NCBI GenBank assembly: GCA_916700875.1
Contig: CAKAKS010000067.1
Coordinates: 22,592,591 to 22,656,590 of the forward strand
Origin: Sebastes aleutianus
Lineage: Eukaryota > Chordata > Actinopteri > Perciformes > Sebastidae
Reading direction: 5' to 3'
Length of the DNA: 64,000 bases
Shown here in pieces: positions 23,153 through 33,266 of this stretch; position 1 is the first letter of the stretch; the number at the start of each line of letters is the position of its first letter. The notes beneath the pieces were generated by a model that was given only the letters and a program-made list of their open reading frames with translations, ran no database searches and had not been told where the DNA came from. The position numbers and the translations under genes were made by a program.

Positions 23153-24511
23153 CAGACGTAGGCAAAGTTGTTGGTACCCTTCCGTTAAAGAGAGAAAAAC
23201 CCACAATGGTCACTGAAATAACTTGAAACTGACAAAAGTAATAATAAATAAAAATTTACTGAAAATGAACTAATGAAAATCAGACATTGTTTTTGAATTG
23301 TGGTTCAACAGAATCATTTTAAAAAACAAACTAATGAAACTGACCTGGACAAAAAATGATGGTACCCCTAGAAAAGATGTAAAATAATGTGACCATAGGG
23401 ACATATTAAACTAAGGTGTGTCCTGTAATTAGCATCACAGGTATCTTCAAACTTGTAATCAGTCAGTCTGCCTATTTAAAGGGTGAAAAGTAGTCACTGT
23501 GCTGTTTGGTATCATGGTGTGTACCACACTGAACATGGACCACAGAAAGCTAAGGAGAGAGTTGTCTCAGGAGATCAGAAAGAACATTATAGACCTTCAT
23601 GTTAAAGGTAAAGGCTATAAGACCATCTCCAAGCAGCTTGACGTTCCTGTAACTACAGCTGCACATATTATTCAGAAGTTTAAGGTCCATGGGACTGTAG
23701 CCAACCTCCCTGGACGTGGCCGCAAGAGGAAAATTGATGACATATTGAAGAGACGGATAATACGAATGGTAACCAAAGAGCCCAGAACAACTTCCAAAGA
23801 GATTAGAGGTGATCTCCAAGGTCAAGGTACATCAGTGTCAGATCGCACCATCCGTCACTGTTTGAGCCAAAGTGGACTTAATGGAAGACAACCGAGGAGG
23901 ACACCAAATCATAAAAAAGCGAGACTGGAATTTTCCAAAATGCATATTGACAAGCCACAAAGCTTCTGGGAGAATGTCCTTTGGACAGATGAGACAAAAC
24001 TGGAGCTTTTTGGCAAGTCACATCAGCTCTATGTTCACAGGTCTTATAGCCTTTACCTTTAACATGAAGGTCTATAATGTTCTTTCTGATCTCCTGAGAC
24101 AACTCTCTCCTTAGCTTTCTGTGGTCCATGTTCAGTGTGGTACACACCATGATACCAAACAGCACAGTGACTACTTTTCACCCTTTAAATAGGCAGACTG
24201 ACTGATTACAAGTTTGAAGATACCTGTGATGCTAATTACAGGACACACCTTAGTTTAATATGTCCCTATGGTCACATTATTTTACATCTTTTCTAGGGGT
24301 ACCATCATTTTTTGTCCAGGTCAGTTTCATTAGTTTGTTTTTTAAAATGATTCTGTTGAACCATAATTCAAAAACAATATCTGATTTTCATTAGTTAATT
24401 TTCAGTGAATTTTTATTTATTATTACTTTTGTCAGTTTCAAGTTATTTCAGTGACCATTGTTGTTTTTTCTTTCTTTAACGGAAGGGTACCAACGATTTT
24501 GCCTACGTCTG
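23153..24511 (+). mobile_element. Tc1-like element rebuilt as a fold-back with 472-bp arms
   Basis: Starts CAGACGTAGGC and ends GCCTACGTCTG, flanked by TA at 23151-23152 and 24512-24513. The left arm 23153-23624 and right arm 24040-24511 are inverted copies of exactly equal length with few substitutions. The left arm extends about 90 bases into the transposase gene, so the right arm is not a natural terminal repeat but a copy of the element's 5' end replacing the lost 3' half. The loop is 415 bases. Confidence 0.9.
23535..24040 (+). pseudogene. Tc1-like transposase, 5' half open, 3' half lost
   Basis: A continuous open frame begins MDHRKLRRELSQEIRKNIID, carries the two-part helix-turn-helix DNA-binding domain (KGYKTISKQLDVPVTTAAHI; RTTSKEIRGDL) with the GRGRKRK basic linker, and reaches the first catalytic aspartate in VLWTDETKLELFGKSHQLYV. 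At 24040 it enters the inverted copy and ends at a chance stop near 24062. The second D and the E of the DD34E triad are gone. An in-frame ATG also exists at 23499. Lack of stops in about 168 codons suggests a relatively young loss. It might still bind the element ends. Confidence 0.88.
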
Positions 24512-24713
24512 TATATGATCTATGATTTATATAGCCCTACTTTTATTAACCTGTTTGGATTTCAGCAAATTTTAACCATCACTGTAGGATAAAAGCCATC
24601 TCACCTGTTCAGTCAATCAAAAGATAATGATGAACCAGCACATATAGCATGTGTGGCAGGCAGTTCCTATACATTATTATTATTGCATCTCTATTATGAG
24701 CTGTTACAGCTGG

Positions 24714-24908
24714 GTGGTGGTGGTTGTGGTGGTGGTGGGGGTTGCTATGTGTTTGCTATAAATGCAAAAGCAGCCACAATGCCATGTTTAACAGCTGACG
24801 TGCAGAGAGAGAACACCACGTGAAAGAGCCAGATGAAAAGGTGCATTCATTTAAAAAGCTCTGTTAAATCAGGAGGAAAGAGGAAGAGGAAGGAGGAGGA
24901 GGAGAAGC
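24714..24908. repeat. GGT-rich and purine-rich (AGG)n tracts
   Basis: A ggtggtggtggttgtggtgg tract near 24714-24741 and a gaggaagaggaaggaggagg tract near 24872-24905 lie just upstream of the candidate st3gal3 first exon. Confidence 0.8.
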
Positions 24909-24949
24909 ATCATAATTCATGGAGAGATACCTCCTCATGTGACTGACTG

Positions 24950-25278
24950 TGTTGCTGTAGACCAGTAAGCTGCTGCTGCTGCCACCACAGATGATGATGA
25001 TAATGTTGATGGAGGTGGTGCTTTTCATTTTCTTCTTCTGCCAGTCTTAATGTGAACTAGAGCTGCTGAGACACAGACGAGGAAGCGCAGTCAAGACTTG
25101 TAGTGCTATAAACGTATTAACAGATCCAGCTTCTCCACGGATTTCATATCACGATGGCTCGGAGAGGAGGAGGAGGAGGAGGAGGAGGAAGAACACGGTG
25201 GTTTTATCGACCAATCCGTTATTTAAACTAAAACCTGCTATTGTTTCAGAAGCCGAGGAGTCAGACTAGAAGAAAAAG
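24950..25278 (+). promoter_or_regulatory. st3gal3: Candidate st3gal3 promoter and non-coding first exon
   Basis: This stretch is richer in CG than its surroundings and ends in a consensus donor, AGAAAAAG|GTAATA, after 25278. It lies upstream of the first coding exon at 33116, which has only 30 bases of 5' untranslated sequence after its acceptor, so an upstream exon is required. The transcription start is not visible; no clear TATA box. Exon identity is inferred from position and donor. Confidence 0.5.
25154..25231 (+). other. Possible upstream ORF (26 codons) in st3gal3 first exon
   Basis: ATG at 25154 opens MARR, eight glycines from a (GGA)8 microsatellite, then RTRWFYRPIRYLN and TAA at 25229-25231. 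If the first exon starts upstream, this uORF lies in the leader. Polyglycine length would vary with the repeat. No evidence that it is translated. Confidence 0.35.
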
Positions 25279-26364
25279 GTAATATCTATAATTATTAAAT
25301 GACAATAAGACGTTGCTACGCCGTGTTTTAGTCGATGAGGGTGATGGTGGAGGTGGTGGTTGTGTTTTTTGGGAAACCGTTGCTCCACAAATCCCCCTAC
25401 ATTACCTCAGCTTTGTTCTCTTCTCTCGGTGTTAATTCATCCTAAATGTGTGCACCTTTTCGGCCACATATTGTGCTCTATTTAACCTCACGTCTTGCCA
25501 TTAATTCCCCCGAAACCAGAGGTGTTGTTCCGCTGCAGGGCCTGCTGCTTTCTGCCGACTGGATCAAGGCAACATTATCCCACTACTATGCCAACGTAGC
25601 GGTGTTAGCATGCTAAGCTAACCTAACGGTTGTCGTCTCTTCTTCTAACAGCTCTTACTTCACCTTTAAGTAAATATCTATGTACCTTTTGAAGTTATGT
25701 TCATATTTTCCTGCACTTTTCCATCGTTAACTGTGTGTTTTAAAGTAAGAAAACCCCTCACACACACTGAACCACACACAGGTAATGTTTAGGTAGTGGT
25801 GAATTACGCGACCTCAAAGTTTCCGTTATGTTTGTCTCGCTAGCTGCTGAAGTAGCTTTAACGCTTTCAACGCTACACGACTTGTGAGAATGTGAAAGTA
25901 AAGAGACAGAGTTAATACCTTGGATTGAAACACAACGCTTTTTTTGCAAACTGCGCATAAGAAATGAGTTGTGATGTGAGAGGAGACAGACAGCCTCACA
26001 GAGCTGCTTCTGAATCCCGTTACACATGTGGTGAGTTCAAACGCTACAAGCTCTCTCTGCTGCGAAACTGTTTGCTCTTTTCCTTGTCTTTTTCTTGTCC
26101 GTTTAGTTGTGTATCTTCAGTGTTGGACAATGTTCTCTCTAATCTAGAAATGCAATATCCGTAGGAGGAAATTAACCCTATGTTTTGGACTCACAAGAGT
26201 TGCATTGGTGTTAACTGTTAACTGCATGCTTGTGGATATGTTGCATTATGTTGTTCAATTTAATCCACAGGTGTGTATTTTTCATTTGGGCTGTTGTTTT
26301 CCATCAACAATTTGCAGTTTATTTAGTTAACCTATAGAATTAATGGTTGCTATTTTATGTAATT

Positions 26365-26616
26365 TGTATTTAACCTTTATTTAACAAGGTTAGTCCCATT
26401 GAGATTAAGAACCTCTTTTCCAAGGGAGACCTGGCCAAGACGGTCAGCAGCAAGAACACAAAGATACAGACACATTGACACAAATAGAGATAAAATACAA
26501 TTCACAAACACTGAAAGCACTAACATTTGCATTAAAAGAGAACTATCTAAAGACAAATGGGGGGACAAAAAGGAACTTTTCTGGGAGTCAGCTGTACAAC
26601 AAGGGGGCTAAAAACA
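26365..26616 (-). mobile_element. LINE 3'-end fragment, array copy 1
   Basis: Reading on the minus strand, it runs from the junction at ggctaaaaacattgg to the tail ttaaataaaggttaaat. Virtually identical to 27205-27455 and colinear with 28882-29120. Confidence 0.85.
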
Positions 26617-27204
26617 TTGGACAATGTTCTCTCTAATCTAGATATGCAATATCTGTAGGAGGAAATTAACCCTATGTTTTGGACTCACAAGAGTTGCATT
26701 GGTGTTAACTGCATGCTTGTGGATATGTTGCATTATGTTGTTCAATTTAATCCACAGGTGTGTATTTTTCATTTGGGCTATTGATTTTTGCAGTTTATTG
26801 AAGTTAACCTGTAGAATTAATGGTTGCTATTTAATGTAAAATAAGTCATATATTAACAAGCTGCATTTGTGTTGCCTCATATGGATTATGAGCTGCTCTT
26901 TTGAAGAGGTATCACAGATATCCCTGTCTTTTCTTGTCCATTTAGTTGTGTAACTTCAGTGTTGGACAATGTTCTCTCTAATCTAGAAATGCAATATCCG
27001 TAGGAGGAAATTAACCCTGTGTTTTGGACTCACAAGAGTTGCATTGGTGTTAACTGTTAACTGCATGCTTGTGGATATGTTGCATTATGTTGTTTAATTT
27101 AATCCACAGGTGTGTATTTTTCATTTGGGCTGTTGTTTTCCATCAACAATTTGCAGTTTATTTAGTTAACCTATAGAATTAATGGTTGCTATTTTATGTA
27201 ATTT

Positions 27205-27455
27205 GTATTTAACCTTTATTTAACAAGGTTAGTCCCATTGAGATTAAGAACCTCTTTTCCAAGGGAGACCTGGCCAAGACGGTCAGCAGCAAGAACACAA
27301 AGATACAGACACATTGACACAAATAGAGATAAAATACAATTCACAAACACTGAAAGCACTAACATTTGCATTAAAAGAGAACTATCTAAAGACAAATGGG
27401 GGGACAAAAAGGAACTTTTCTGGGAGTCAGCTGTACAACAAGGGGCTAAAAACAT
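27205..27455 (-). mobile_element. LINE 3'-end fragment, array copy 2
   Basis: Duplicated together with the array unit: same junction aacattggacaatg as copy 1 and almost no differences. It contains only 3' untranslated LINE sequence; the open frame on the minus strand has no known domain. Confidence 0.85.
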
Positions 27456-28881
27456 TGGACAATGTTCTCTCTAATCTAGAAATGCAATATCTGTAGGAGG
27501 AAATTAACCCTATGTTTTGGACTCACAAGAGTTGCATTGGTGTTAACTGCATGCTTGTGGATATGTTGCATTATGTTGTTCAATTTAATCCACAGGTGTG
27601 TATTTTTCATTTGGGCTATTGATTTTTGCAGTTTATTGAAGTAAACCTATAGAATTAATGGTTGCTATTTAATGTAAAATAAGCCATATATTAACAAGCT
27701 GCATTTGTGTTGCCTCATATGGATTATGAGCTGCTCTTTTGAAGAGGTATCACAGATATCCCTGTCTTTTCTTGTCCATTTAGTTGTGTAACTTCAGTGT
27801 TGGACAATGTTCTCTCTAATCTAGAAATGCAATATCCGTAGGAGGAAATTAACCCTATGTTTTGGACTCCCAAGAGTTGCATTGGTGTTAACTGTTAACT
27901 GCATGCTTGTGGATATGTTGCATTATGTTGTTCAGTTTAATCCACAGGTGTGTATTTTTCATTTGGGCTATTGTTTTTTGCAGTTTATTGAAGTTAACCT
28001 GAAGAATTAATGGTTGCTATTTTATGTAAAATAAGCCATATATTATCAACAGGTTTCATTTCATGTGAGGGGATCAATACAGTATTAACAAGTTGCATTT
28101 TTGTTGCCTCATGGATTATGAGCTGCTCTTTTGAAGAGGTATTACAGATTTTCCTCTTTTCTTGTCCATTTAGTTGTGTAACTTCAGTGTTGGACAATGT
28201 TCTCTCTAATCTAGAAATGCAATATTCATAGGCAGAAATTAACCCAATGTTTTGGACTCCTAAGAGTTGCATCAAGAGTTGCATTGGTGTTAACTGTTAA
28301 CTGCATGCTTGTTGTACATTTGGAAACTCTGCATTAATGCTGTTCAATTTAATCCACAGGTGTCTATTTTTCATTTGGGCTATTGTTTTCCATCAACAAT
28401 TTGCAGTTTATTTAGTTAACCTATAGAATTAATGGTTGCTTTAAAAAAAAAAAGAAGTAAAATAAGCCATGTATTATCAACAGGTTACATTTTATGTGAG
28501 GGGATCAATAGAGTATTAACAAGTTTCATTTTTAACCTGGTGGATAGTATCTGTTGTTGCCTCGTGTGGATTATGAGCTGCTCTTTTGAAGAGGTATTAC
28601 AGATCTTCCTGTCTTTTCCTGTCCATTTAGTTGTGTAACGTCAGTGTTGGACAATGTTCTCTGGCAAGTAGTTCATCTAGAAATGCAATATCTGTAGGCG
28701 GATATTAACCCTATGTTTTGGACTCCCAAGAGTTGGTGTTAACTGCATGCTTGTGTACATTTGGATACAATTCACTATCCTGTTCAATTTAATCCTCAGG
28801 TGTCTATTTTTCATTTGGACTAATGTTTTCCATCAACAATTTGCAGTTTATTTAGTTAACCTATAGAATTAATGGTTGCTA

Positions 28882-29420
28882 TTTTATGTAATTTGTATTT
28901 AACCTTTATTTAACCAGGTTAGTCCCATTGAGATTAAGAACCTCTTTTCCAAGGGAGAGCTGGCCAAGACGGTCAGCAGCAAGAACACAAAGTTGCAGAC
29001 CCAGACACAAATAGAGATAAAATACAATTCACAAGCACTAAAATTTGCATTAAAAGAGAACTATTTAAAGACAAATGGGGGGACAAAAAGGAACTTTTCT
29101 GGGAGTCCAACAAGGGGGCTAAAAACATTGGCATGCCATAGAGTCTGCTTCTAAAGCCTTCATTTTAGATTTAAAAATATTTAATGATACCAGCTCCTTG
29201 ATTTTTGGGTCATTTTGGAGCAAATTCCAGGCTGAGGGTGCAGAATATGCAAAAGCCCTTTCCCCAATTTTTGTCTGAGCTTTTGGGACAGAGAGCACAA
29301 AGAGGTCCTGTGAACGCAGTGAATACTGTCCACAATTTCTTTGTGTAATAAGAACACTTAAGTATTGTTGGAGCAGACCCAGAACCACCTTATATATAAG
29401 GATGTACCAATGGGAGAGTA
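28882..29420 (-). mobile_element. LINE 3' fragment retaining the end of the reverse-transcriptase ORF
   Basis: The minus strand at 29388-29119 encodes a C-terminal tail, including LFVLSVPKAQTKIGERAFAY and SAPSAWNLLQNDPKIKELVS, ending ALEADSMACQCF. This is the usual tail of fish non-LTR reverse transcriptases of the L2/CR1-like group. The 3' tail contains ggttaaataaaggttaaata. The enzyme's catalytic domains are missing (5' truncation). Confidence 0.8.
29119..29388 (-). pseudogene. LINE reverse-transcriptase ORF, C-terminal remnant
   Basis: An uninterrupted 89-codon frame whose conserved part is the post-polymerase tail (GERAFAYSAPSAWNLL motif followed by the cysteine-containing end). It cannot be functional alone. 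The clade call (L2/CR1-like) is from memory. Confidence 0.75.
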
Positions 29421-29944
29421 ATAAATAAATAAGCCATATATTTTCAACAGGTTACATTTTATATGAGGGGATCAATAGAGTATTAACAAGTTGCATTTTT
29501 AACCTGGTGGATATATAGCATCTGTTGCTGCCTCATGTGGATTATGAGCTGCTCTTTTGAAATTCATGCTTTTGAAGTGGTATTACAGATTTTCCTGTCT
29601 TTTCTTGTTCATTTAGTTGTGTAATGTCAGTGTTGGACAATGTTCTCTCTAATCTAGAAATGCAATATCCGTAGGTGGAAATTAACCCTATGTTTTGGAC
29701 TCCCAAGAGTTGGTGTTAACTGCATGCTTGTTGTACATTTGGACACTCTGCACTATGCTGTTGAATTTAATCCACAGGTGTCTATATTTCATTTGGGCTG
29801 TTGTTTTCCATCAACAATTTGCAGTTTATTTAGTTAACCTATAGAATTAATGGTTGCTATTTTATGTAATAAATAAATAAGCCATATATTATCAACAGGA
29901 GGGGATCAATAGAGTATTAACAAGTTGCATTTTTAATCTGGTGG

Positions 29945-31199
29945 CAGGGTCTGAAATTAAGTTTTTTCCTCACATGCCACTGTGGCAGGTCACTGAACAT
30001 TTCTACTAGCCACACAATTTTTTTGTTTGCCACTTCTGAAATTTATGTTGAATGCTTTAGACTTGTAAACACTAGGACTGTGTGTTAGCAATAATCTGGT
30101 GATACGATACGTATCATGATACAGGGGTTACGATTCAATATATTGCGATACATTGCGGTACTGTAAGCAAGGCAATATATGGATTTTTTAAAATCCAATT
30201 TTAGGAAAACGGTCCGCCATATGTATAAAATCTGAGTAAAAAAATATTTTTCAATCAGAATAGTAGGATCTGCATTTGCATTTCTCTTTGCAAATAAAAT
30301 AAAGTATTGACTGAGTTAATCGTTGCTTGTAAACTATTAATTACTAATCAATACAGGGTTTTTGAGAATCGATACAGTATCACAAAACATAATATTGCAA
30401 TACTCCATATTTTTGATATTTTCTTCCACCGCTAGTAAACACTGAGGTAGTGGTAACAGAGAGTAGAAATATGGATCATGTAACCTTAATTACTGAATAT
30501 TTTTAACCTTCCTGTTGTCTTTGGGTCAAATTTGACCCGTTTTCAAACTTCATTATATCATAAATATGAATGTCTTTCACCTAATTGCCCCAAAATTACA
30601 TGGATGGTTCCCTTATATGGTCTTTGCAAAAAATAAAATAATGACCACTACTTTCATTGCATTATGGGTATTTTATTCAAAATCATAGCACATGTGGTGG
30701 TGCAACGTGTCACACTGTCATTAAACATTTTTTTTTTTTATATTATAATATTTATAATATTCTGACTAAACTTTGACATATACCAGTCTGTGATAATCCA
30801 TCAACATATGTTCCTCCAATTTTGAGTATTGTCCAAATAATTCATAGTTTTTGCATTTTTTTCCTAAACAAATTAGGTTTAATTTCATATAAATTAATTT
30901 TATTGACCATGAATTCCCCCCAAAAAGTGTAAAACTTGTGGTAATGAGTTGGAATGAAGTTGGCCAAAAAGGTGTAATACAGAATTGGGTGATAATTTAT
31001 AATGTATGCTTTAAAAACAGTCAAACCAGACCGAGAAAACAAAAGTTGCATGGTCGACGGGAAGACAACAGGAGGGTTAATTTAGGAATTGCTTTTGAAA
31101 AAGAATCTGCCATGGTGGCAGGTGACCTGAAATTTGTACCTGCCACAGCCAACATTTACCCTGTATTTGGCAGGTGGTAGGTGCTAATTTCATTCCCTG
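29945..31199. mobile_element. hAT-like element inserted in the array
   Basis: Ends CAGGGTCTGAAATTAAG and GCTAATTTCATTCCCTG are inverted matches. Flanks TCTGGTGG (29937-29944) and GCTGGTGG (31200-31207) agree at seven of eight bases. Without it, the host sequence reads ctggtggatagcatctgttg as in other array units (28534, 29503). 1255 bp including a nested element. No transposase frame. Confidence 0.85.
30073..30434. mobile_element. Nested hAT-like MITE with 8-bp duplication
   Basis: TAGGACTGTGTG at 30073 and CCACCGCTA ending 30434 are degenerate forms of the TAGGGCTGTG/CACCCCTA ends seen at 31410-32050. GTAAACAC flanks both sides (30065-30072, 30435-30442). The interior has the gatacgtatcatgatacagg block. 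Confidence 0.88.
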
Positions 31200-31409
31200 G
31201 CTGGTGGATAGCATCTGTTGTTGCCTCATGTGGATTATGAGCTGCTCTTTTGAAATTCACACTTTTGAAGAGGTATTACAGACTTATCTGAGCTCAACTC
31301 TGCTCAGACACCACCCTGTGCCAAAGCAGAGCTAAAGTAGTCCTCAGGATGACTTAAAGATTGCACTTGATACATACTTTTTATGTGACATCTGAGAAAT
31401 TCTGCACAG

Positions 31410-32050
31410 TAGGGCTGTGTATTGGCAAGAATCTGGTGATATGATACGATCATGATACAGGGGTAACGGCTCAATATATTGTGATACTGTAAGCAAGGTG
31501 TCATAGTATAAAGACACACCACTATATATATAAATTATGTGTTGAAAAAGTCACTGTGAGATGGCTACAATGGGGACTAACATCATCACACCTGAATACA
31601 ATTGGGCTAATTGGATCCTCAAGAGTCTCAGCTTTCCAGTCATACGTTATTTATGTAACTCCAACACTGTTAAAGGACCCCAGTACGCCGAAATATTCAA
31701 ATACACCATTTTAGAATTTGTACTGCATGCATACAACTGCATGCTTTTTGCCCAAAACTGCATGTGATTATCATAAAGTTTGTCTGTAAAGTCATATATT
31801 GAGGTGAGAGATCAAGGTACCCCTTTGAAAATGTCCATGCCAGTTTTTCCTCACCAAAATTTAGCGTAACTTTGGAGCGTTATTTATTTGTGAAAAATCG
31901 AGCCCGCTACAACCTCCGAAAGACACAATAGCGTCCGGGTCCGCCGGATTTTTAAGAGCTTAATTAAAAATCGATACAGAGTTTTGGAGATTCAATATAG
32001 TATTGCAAAAACATAATATACTCGTGTATCAATATTTTCTTACACCCCTA
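31410..32050. mobile_element. hAT-like element, same family, 641 bp
   Basis: Ends TAGGGCTGTG and CACCCCTA with a perfect 8-bp duplication CTGCACAG (31402-31409, 32051-32058). It shares gatacgatcatgatacaggg and cagttttt...caccaaaatttagcgtaa modules with 40370-40540 and 51770-51880. No transposase frame. Confidence 0.9.
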
Positions 32051-33115
32051 CTGCACAGCATGTGTTTCAACAGGGCTTGTTTTTAATGAAAGATGTAGTT
32101 TATGCTACAATAACAACATATCAAAGCAGTGGCACGGCGCTGGGTTACAGTTCATAAGGCGGTAGACGACGCAGGCTAATTAGCAGAGTTTGTTCTCAAC
32201 AGAAGGCCAGACCACACTGACACACAGATGACTAATGGGTTGTCTTGTCTGCTGTCAGGCGACATGTAGACTGGACATGATTCACAGCGTGTAGCACAGC
32301 GTGTTTTTGGCTTGTTCAATGTAATCTGGACGGTCCATATCTGGATCTTCTGTGCCTGAGGCAGGTTAACTGAGAGGTGAGATTAATGGAACGGAGCGGT
32401 AGTTTTGTATAATCGTTAACTGAGCGAACCAACAACAGTGACAGAGGAAGACTGGCCCCCTTTATCTCATAACTGTCATGTTTTCTGCAGCAGCACGGGT
32501 GTGGTTTCCTGTAAACTACTAATAACATTAACGTTTTGGAGATGGCCGTTCTTAACGGATGCTTGGACAACTGATGAGTAGCAGTGTGCTATGTAGCCAT
32601 CATCATCACTTACTGTCATGACCACAAAGACGGACTTGCTGCATATCCTTTGTGTGCCTGCTACTGAAACAAGCTGATCAAAATTCAAAAACAAATGTTA
32701 AAATTTTCTTCATGTGTTTTTTTTAATTGCCTTCTTCCAAACACGACTGAAAAGGAGAGAGGATGGTGTATAATATACACAACGGAAGAGATTTCAGATT
32801 CAACCTCGTTGGAGTCGGACCAAAATCAATCTTTATAAAACTACCTTCCATCCCATTTACCTTCATTATATTTTCTCCTTTTTTTACATACCTCTCCAGT
32901 TTCCTATTCATCTTTTTAGCTGCAAGCTGTCTTGAATTTTGACTCCAACTCTCTCCTCTTTCCACACTCCCTTCCTTTGTTTATGTGTGTTCTTCTTTGC
33001 TTTGTTATTGCCTTTGTTTGTGTTGCCAATTTTGTTCCCGTGCTGCCAACAGATGAGTTTCTCTTTTGGGATGTATATGATAACACTCTGTCCCTGTACC
33101 GTCTTGTCATTTCAG

Positions 33116-33266
33116 GTGATGACCTGGATGGTGCCATGTAAATGAATGAAGAAGACCATGAAGCCCACACACAAGCTGCTGTTCGTCCTGTGCCCCATGC
33201 TGGTCCTGGGCTTTATTTACTACTCCTCCGGGAAGCTACATCTACACGTATGGGGCCAGAAGCCTC
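33116..33266 (+). CDS. st3gal3: st3gal3 first coding exon (CDS from 33146)
   Basis: Acceptor cttgtcatttcag ends at 33115 and donor gtaagt starts at 33267. ATG 33146 opens MKKTMKPTHK and leads into the membrane anchor; a second in-frame ATG is at 33158. I chose 33146 because an in-frame TGA (33143-33145) directly precedes it. The exon ends in phase 1. Confidence 0.85.
33119..33145 (+). promoter_or_regulatory. Eight-codon upstream ORF abutting the st3gal3 start
   Basis: ATG 33119 reads MTWMVPCK then TGA 33143-33145, immediately followed by the main ATG at 33146. An out-of-frame ATG-TAA start-stop lies at 33136-33141 and an overlapping ATG at 33142. Such an arrangement could lower or tune initiation; no direct evidence of use. 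Confidence 0.45.

Larger units (their letters stand above)
4231..24900. other. Intergenic region between kdm4a and st3gal3
   Basis: No conserved protein-coding exon or RNA gene was recognised in about 20 kb. The identifiable content is transposon-derived: nested TIR elements at 5439-6655, 10678-11218, 14355-15136 and 23153-24511, dispersed repeats at 7604-8645, 16156-16525, 18780-19434, 20933-21363 and 21817-22606, and simple repeats. Stretches around 4.2-5.4, 8.7-9.9, 11.3-14.3 and 19.4-20.9 kb show only unique-looking AT-rich DNA and microsatellites. Confidence 0.7.
26102..31286 (+). repeat. Local tandem array in st3gal3 intron 1
   Basis: A core beginning tttagttgtgta, then gttggacaatgttctctcta, aaattaaccctatgttttgg, gttaactgcatgcttgt and attgcagttt-like text, recurs at 26102, 26941, 27779, 28169, 28626 and 29612. 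The first two intervals are 838-839 bp of nearly identical sequence; later ones (390, 457, 986) are more divergent. Two abridged cores starting at the ttggacaatg motif also lie at about 26618 and 27457, directly after LINE fragments. The array resumes at 31208-31286 after an insertion. No open frame is conserved across units. Confidence 0.9.
25279..33115 (+). other. st3gal3: st3gal3 first intron (candidate)
   Basis: 7.8 kb between the candidate donor at 25279 and the acceptor tcatttcag ending at 33115. About 26.1-31.3 kb is a repeat array with nested elements; 31410-32050 is a hAT-like element. 32.1-33.1 kb shows no recognised feature beyond the pyrimidine-rich acceptor region. Confidence 0.55.

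Noticed and set aside
27216..27455. Minus-strand 79-codon frame repeated in the array
   Set aside because: It is LINE 3' untranslated sequence; repetition comes from tandem duplication, not gene conservation.
26102..29900. CRISPR-like repeat array
   Set aside because: Units are hundreds of bases long, directly tandem, and in a vertebrate intron.
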